A stretch of DNA of 64,000 nucleotides from Geobacteraceae bacterium (GTDB lineage Bacteria > Desulfobacterota > Desulfuromonadia > Geobacterales > Geobacteraceae). The notes under the pieces are model-generated. The model saw only the letters and a list, made by a program, of their open reading frames with translations. It was not told the origin of the DNA and did not search any database. Each line of letters opens with the position of its first letter. Positions within the stretch are counted from its first letter, which is position 1. The stretch is taken from positions 1-64,000 of the forward strand of contig WSYB01000004.1 in the NCBI GenBank assembly GCA_009773645.1, given 5' to 3'. Positions 61,691 through 64,000 of the stretch are shown here, one piece after another. A program made the position numbers and the translations under genes.

Positions 61691-61991
61691 TTGTATTATT
61701 ATCACTATATTTTAGAATCCGTGCTTAATTTACAAGCCGGAGAGCTGACACAGCCGATCCGCCTTCTGGGAATCAGAATAACCAACCTGCAATACGCCAC
61801 CAGCCAGTTGCCGTTATTCCCGGAAGTACAAACCAAACTCAAGCTGACCGAAGCGATGTGGACAAGGTCAATAACGTCATGGCGACTTTACGGTGATGTT
61901 TGGCAATCTGCTCAATCAGGAAGGTAAAGGGAGTCATGTCATCTCTCCAGCGCGGCAACCAGATGGAATCAGGAATGTGGCGGTACAGTGA
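61691..61991 (+). pseudogene. Decayed 3' end of a dinB gene
   Basis: Pieces in changing frames match the C-terminus of the DinB encoded at 24520: QPIRLLGIRITNLQYATSQL then PLFPE, DKVNNVMATL, VMFGNLLNQEGKGSHVISPA and PDGIRNVAVQ. The N-terminal 300 residues are absent. It is the other strand relative to the intact gene and diverged, so it came from a related polymerase rather than a recent copy. Confidence 0.75.
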
Positions 61992-62351
61992 TTGTAGTCA
62001 ATAGCTATCCAAACTAATCATTCTCACTTGAGCAGGCCTTAAATTTTAATATACGTGCACCGTCTTTTATAAATACTCACTTATCATAGCGACATAAAAC
62101 GCAATAAGTACTTGATTTCAGAGGATAAATGTGTTATTTTGGCTATTGCGAAGCGTATGCTGTGCACTTTACCATGAGTCACTTTAGCATAATGGTTAAT
62201 TAAAGTTAATTAACAAAGAATACAAGCTTTCCACACTCGTCACACGTTACATTTCTGTTACAATTCCAATTTTTTCAACACAATTTTTCCAGTTTTTGCT
62301 CGGCTTGGTTCAGGCGCTGCGCTGGAATATTTAGCGAATAATCGAAATGTT

Positions 62352-62392
62352 GCCGACACCAGTTAGCAGACGGTGCCGGCGTTTTATATTTT
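62352..62392 (+). terminator. Probable rho-independent terminator
   Basis: Stem GCCGACACC / GGTGCCGGC with one A-C mismatch and a 10-nt loop, followed by a T-rich run. The surrounding gap 61992-62441 is AT-rich and shows no gene. Confidence 0.6.
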
Positions 62393-62441
62393 AATCGGCG
62401 TGCAGTATTGACCCACCTAAGGGAGGAGGAAAAGTTGAGTA

Positions 62442-63047
62442 ATGAAGGTGCCATTTAGACAACAAGTTTCTGAGTATGATTGCGGGCCAACTTCGCTAAT
62501 CAACGCGTTGAGTTATCTATTTGACCGGAGAGAAATCCCACCGTTCGTAGTTCATCGGGTTTATAAGGACTGCCTAGATATTGAGTCTTCTCGCGGTACA
62601 TCAAGCCGAGCCATTCAGGACCTTGGGTTTTGGCTCAGCCACTACAAGGAAAAAAGATACAAAAAATTTGCAGTCGAGTCCAAATTTATAAGTGGTGACC
62701 AGGTACATTTACAAAAAAATAGCAAAATCCTCCAGTGTATTAATTCAGATGGAGCTGCACTGATGATTGTACATTCGAGCCGGAACAACTGGCATTACAT
62801 CATCGGCCTTCGCTCGGAAGGTGGCTGGCTGCATTGTTATGATCCCTCGCCACGCTCCAAAAGGTTCATCAATAGTGATGCCGTGCAATTTGTCGATACA
62901 ACCGGCCAACAGGACCCAAACTTAATAATTCGTTGCGACTGGCTGGATAAAAATTTCAAAAAGACAAAAGATTCTGACGAGCGCAAATATGTTTTTGGTA
63001 GCGTTAATGATCGCGAATGCCTCTTGCTGAATAGGATTCGCGTATAG
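62442..63047 (+). CDS. C39-like cysteine peptidase domain protein
   Basis: A 201-residue protein. MKVPFRQQVSEYDCGPTSLINALSYLF has the C39 nucleophile in YDCGPTS; the histidine is in SSRNNWHYIIGLRSEGGWLHCYDPSP, which matches the C39 HxxxxL...Y.hDP pattern. No transporter or secretion signal. AGGGAGGAGG precedes the start. Stand-alone C39-like proteins can process small peptides or act as effectors; target unknown. Confidence 0.75.
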   Translation: MKVPFRQQVSEYDCGPTSLINALSYLFDRREIPPFVVHRVYKDCLDIESSRGTSSRAIQDLGFWLSHYKEKRYKKFAVESKFISGDQVHLQKNSKILQCINSDGAALMIVHSSRNNWHYIIGLRSEGGWLHCYDPSPRSKRFINSDAVQFVDTTGQQDPNLIIRCDWLDKNFKKTKDSDERKYVFGSVNDRECLLLNRIRV

Positions 63048-63166
63048 ACTCAATCAAGGGACGGCTATCATAACGATTCTGTCACGATTGCATGCCAAGA
63101 TTTACCTTCTGAAACCTGTTCTTCAGTCTGTTTCCCACTAAGTTCGTATTTTTCCCAAACACCATA

Positions 63167-63210
63167 CAATTACCGGTCCTGGGCTTCCTAAGTCCCGGAA
63201 CTGGTAATTG
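63167..63210. repeat. Long imperfect inverted repeat in the gap before the 63362 gene
   Basis: Arms 63167-63183 and 63194-63210 (CAATTACCGGTCCTGGG and CCCGGAACTGGTAATTG) pair over 17 bp with three mismatched or wobble positions. No T-run follows on either strand, so it is more likely a protein site or RNA structure than a terminator. 63048-63361 otherwise has no supported gene. Confidence 0.55.
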
Positions 63211-63361
63211 GCAAAGATTGCGAAATCAACGACCGATTGTCGGCCCAAACCACATGCTGACAACCGGTGCGGCACAGTTGCGCCTTGCGCTCGATTCCAT
63301 TGATTCGATCTTCCCGTACCGAGTGAATCACATCAAAGAATATTTGTTAGGAGGCGACACC

Positions 63362-63592
63362 ATGAGTTTACGGCTTTCTCCAGAAGGACATATTGACCGC
63401 AAGATATTGCAAGCTGTTGCAGCAGCAATCAGGAGTATTGAGGCGCTAACAGGAGCTATTGGGGAGTACGACATCGGTAAAGATGACGCCGAGTTACTTG
63501 GTTCCGCATTGATTGATCTCTGGTCAATTCTGGAAATCAACGGCTACACCATCGACATTGATACCAATCGACTGAAGAAGGCGAAACCATGA
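63362..63592 (+). CDS. Small conserved hypothetical protein upstream of radC
   Basis: A 76-residue protein starting MSLRLSPEGHIDRKILQAVAAA behind TTAGGAGG. Helical, acidic, no motif known. It overlaps the RadC-like gene by four bases, so the two are co-translated. Confidence 0.65.
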   Translation: MSLRLSPEGHIDRKILQAVAAAIRSIEALTGAIGEYDIGKDDAELLGSALIDLWSILEINGYTIDIDTNRLKKAKP

Positions 63593-64000
63593 CAATTGAC
63601 ACCATATTCGGTCAGGAACAGGCTCCGGCAAAACCCAGGACAATCAAGATCAAGAAAATCAGAGCGGTATATGAAATTTTGGTTATCAAGGAAGAGATTG
63701 ATAGCTATTTGCAGCCATTCACCAGATATAACAGCCCAGAGCAGGTTTTCGAAACCTTCAGCTTTTTGCGTCATGAAACAAAGGAATATTTCCTTGCCAT
63801 TCACCTGGACGGCAAAAACCGTATCTGCTGCGTTGACGAAGTATCAGTCGGCTCCCTTAATCAGAGCGTTGTCCATCCAAGAGAGGTATTCAAGACAGCA
63901 CTCTTGTCATCGGCGGCCGCGATTATCCTGCTGCACAATCATCCAACCGGAGATCCGACACCGAGCAGAGAGGACATAGAAATAACGAAGCGATTGAGGG
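63589..64000 (+). CDS. radC: RadC-like JAB-domain protein (3' end beyond the window)
   Basis: At least 137 residues from MTIDTIFGQEQAPAK; the frame is open to the edge. The JAB/MPN metal motif is visible as AAIILLHNHPTGDPTPSREDIEITKRL. It lacks the helix-hairpin-helix front of full RadC, like the short RadC proteins on plasmids and integrated elements. Such genes mark mobile DNA and fit the accessory region continuing to the right. Confidence 0.88.
   Translation, partial: MTIDTIFGQEQAPAKPRTIKIKKIRAVYEILVIKEEIDSYLQPFTRYNSPEQVFETFSFLRHETKEYFLAIHLDGKNRICCVDEVSVGSLNQSVVHPREVFKTALLSSAAAIILLHNHPTGDPTPSREDIEITKRLR

Overview
The window joins two very different kinds of DNA. Bases 1 to about 15,900 are GC-rich, tightly packed, mostly co-directional chromosomal genes. 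From about 15,900 to the right edge is a mosaic accessory region that is often very AT-rich and full of mobile elements, defence-type genes and decayed copies. Gene content suggests a Geobacter-like (Geobacteraceae, Desulfuromonadota) anaerobe: electron-transfer flavoproteins, an aldehyde:ferredoxin oxidoreductase, a sigma-54 two-component system and Geobacter-style lexA and MucR proteins. The genus is an inference; no rRNA or other marker is present.

Region 1 (31-15,537). An old-yellow-enzyme/FadH-type flavoenzyme, EtfA, a FixC/ETF-quinone oxidoreductase, a FixX ferredoxin and EtfB run into a mycofactocin glycosyltransferase (MftF). This looks like the 3' part of a mycofactocin cluster with a route for electrons to the quinone pool. 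It is followed by a probable molybdenum/tungsten cofactor riboswitch, an aldehyde oxidoreductase, a MoaD-like protein, two small unknown proteins, an iron-type alcohol dehydrogenase and a histidine kinase/NtrC pair. The likely theme is anaerobic alcohol/aldehyde oxidation. Three copies of a GTAGGGGC-ended palindromic repeat sit between genes.

Region 2 (15,860-22,440). A displaced 3' end of tRNA-Arg marks the left attachment site of an integrated element. It carries a P4-type integrase, a RelE/XRE toxin-antitoxin pair, an AlpA-type regulator and a primase-helicase flanked by direct and inverted repeats that could form a replication origin. An IS3-family element (22,728-23,940) follows. No second attachment site is visible, so the right end probably lies beyond the window.

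Region 3 (24,000-45,900). This holds a lexA-dinB SOS operon, a secreted nuclease, a dGTPase, a GmrSD-like DUF262 protein, a restriction-nuclease-like protein, two HU/IHF genes, a MucR regulator, a DUF72 protein, a frameshifted phospholipase D-type nuclease, a papain/C39-like protein and two tandemly duplicated ankyrin-repeat genes. Many small remnants lie between them.

Region 4 (45,980-64,000). An IS630 element, then a type III-like restriction/methylation pair and a 2,092-residue DUF4011-type helicase-nuclease (Hhe-like) ending in a GreA/GreB-like domain. Next is the most interesting locus: a retron on the minus strand (59,698-61,673) with promoter, structured non-coding RNA with long complementary ends, a 99-residue unknown protein, an XRE regulator and a reverse transcriptase carrying NAxxH, YADD and VTG motifs. 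The window ends with a C39-like protein, a small unknown protein and a RadC-type JAB protein cut by the edge.
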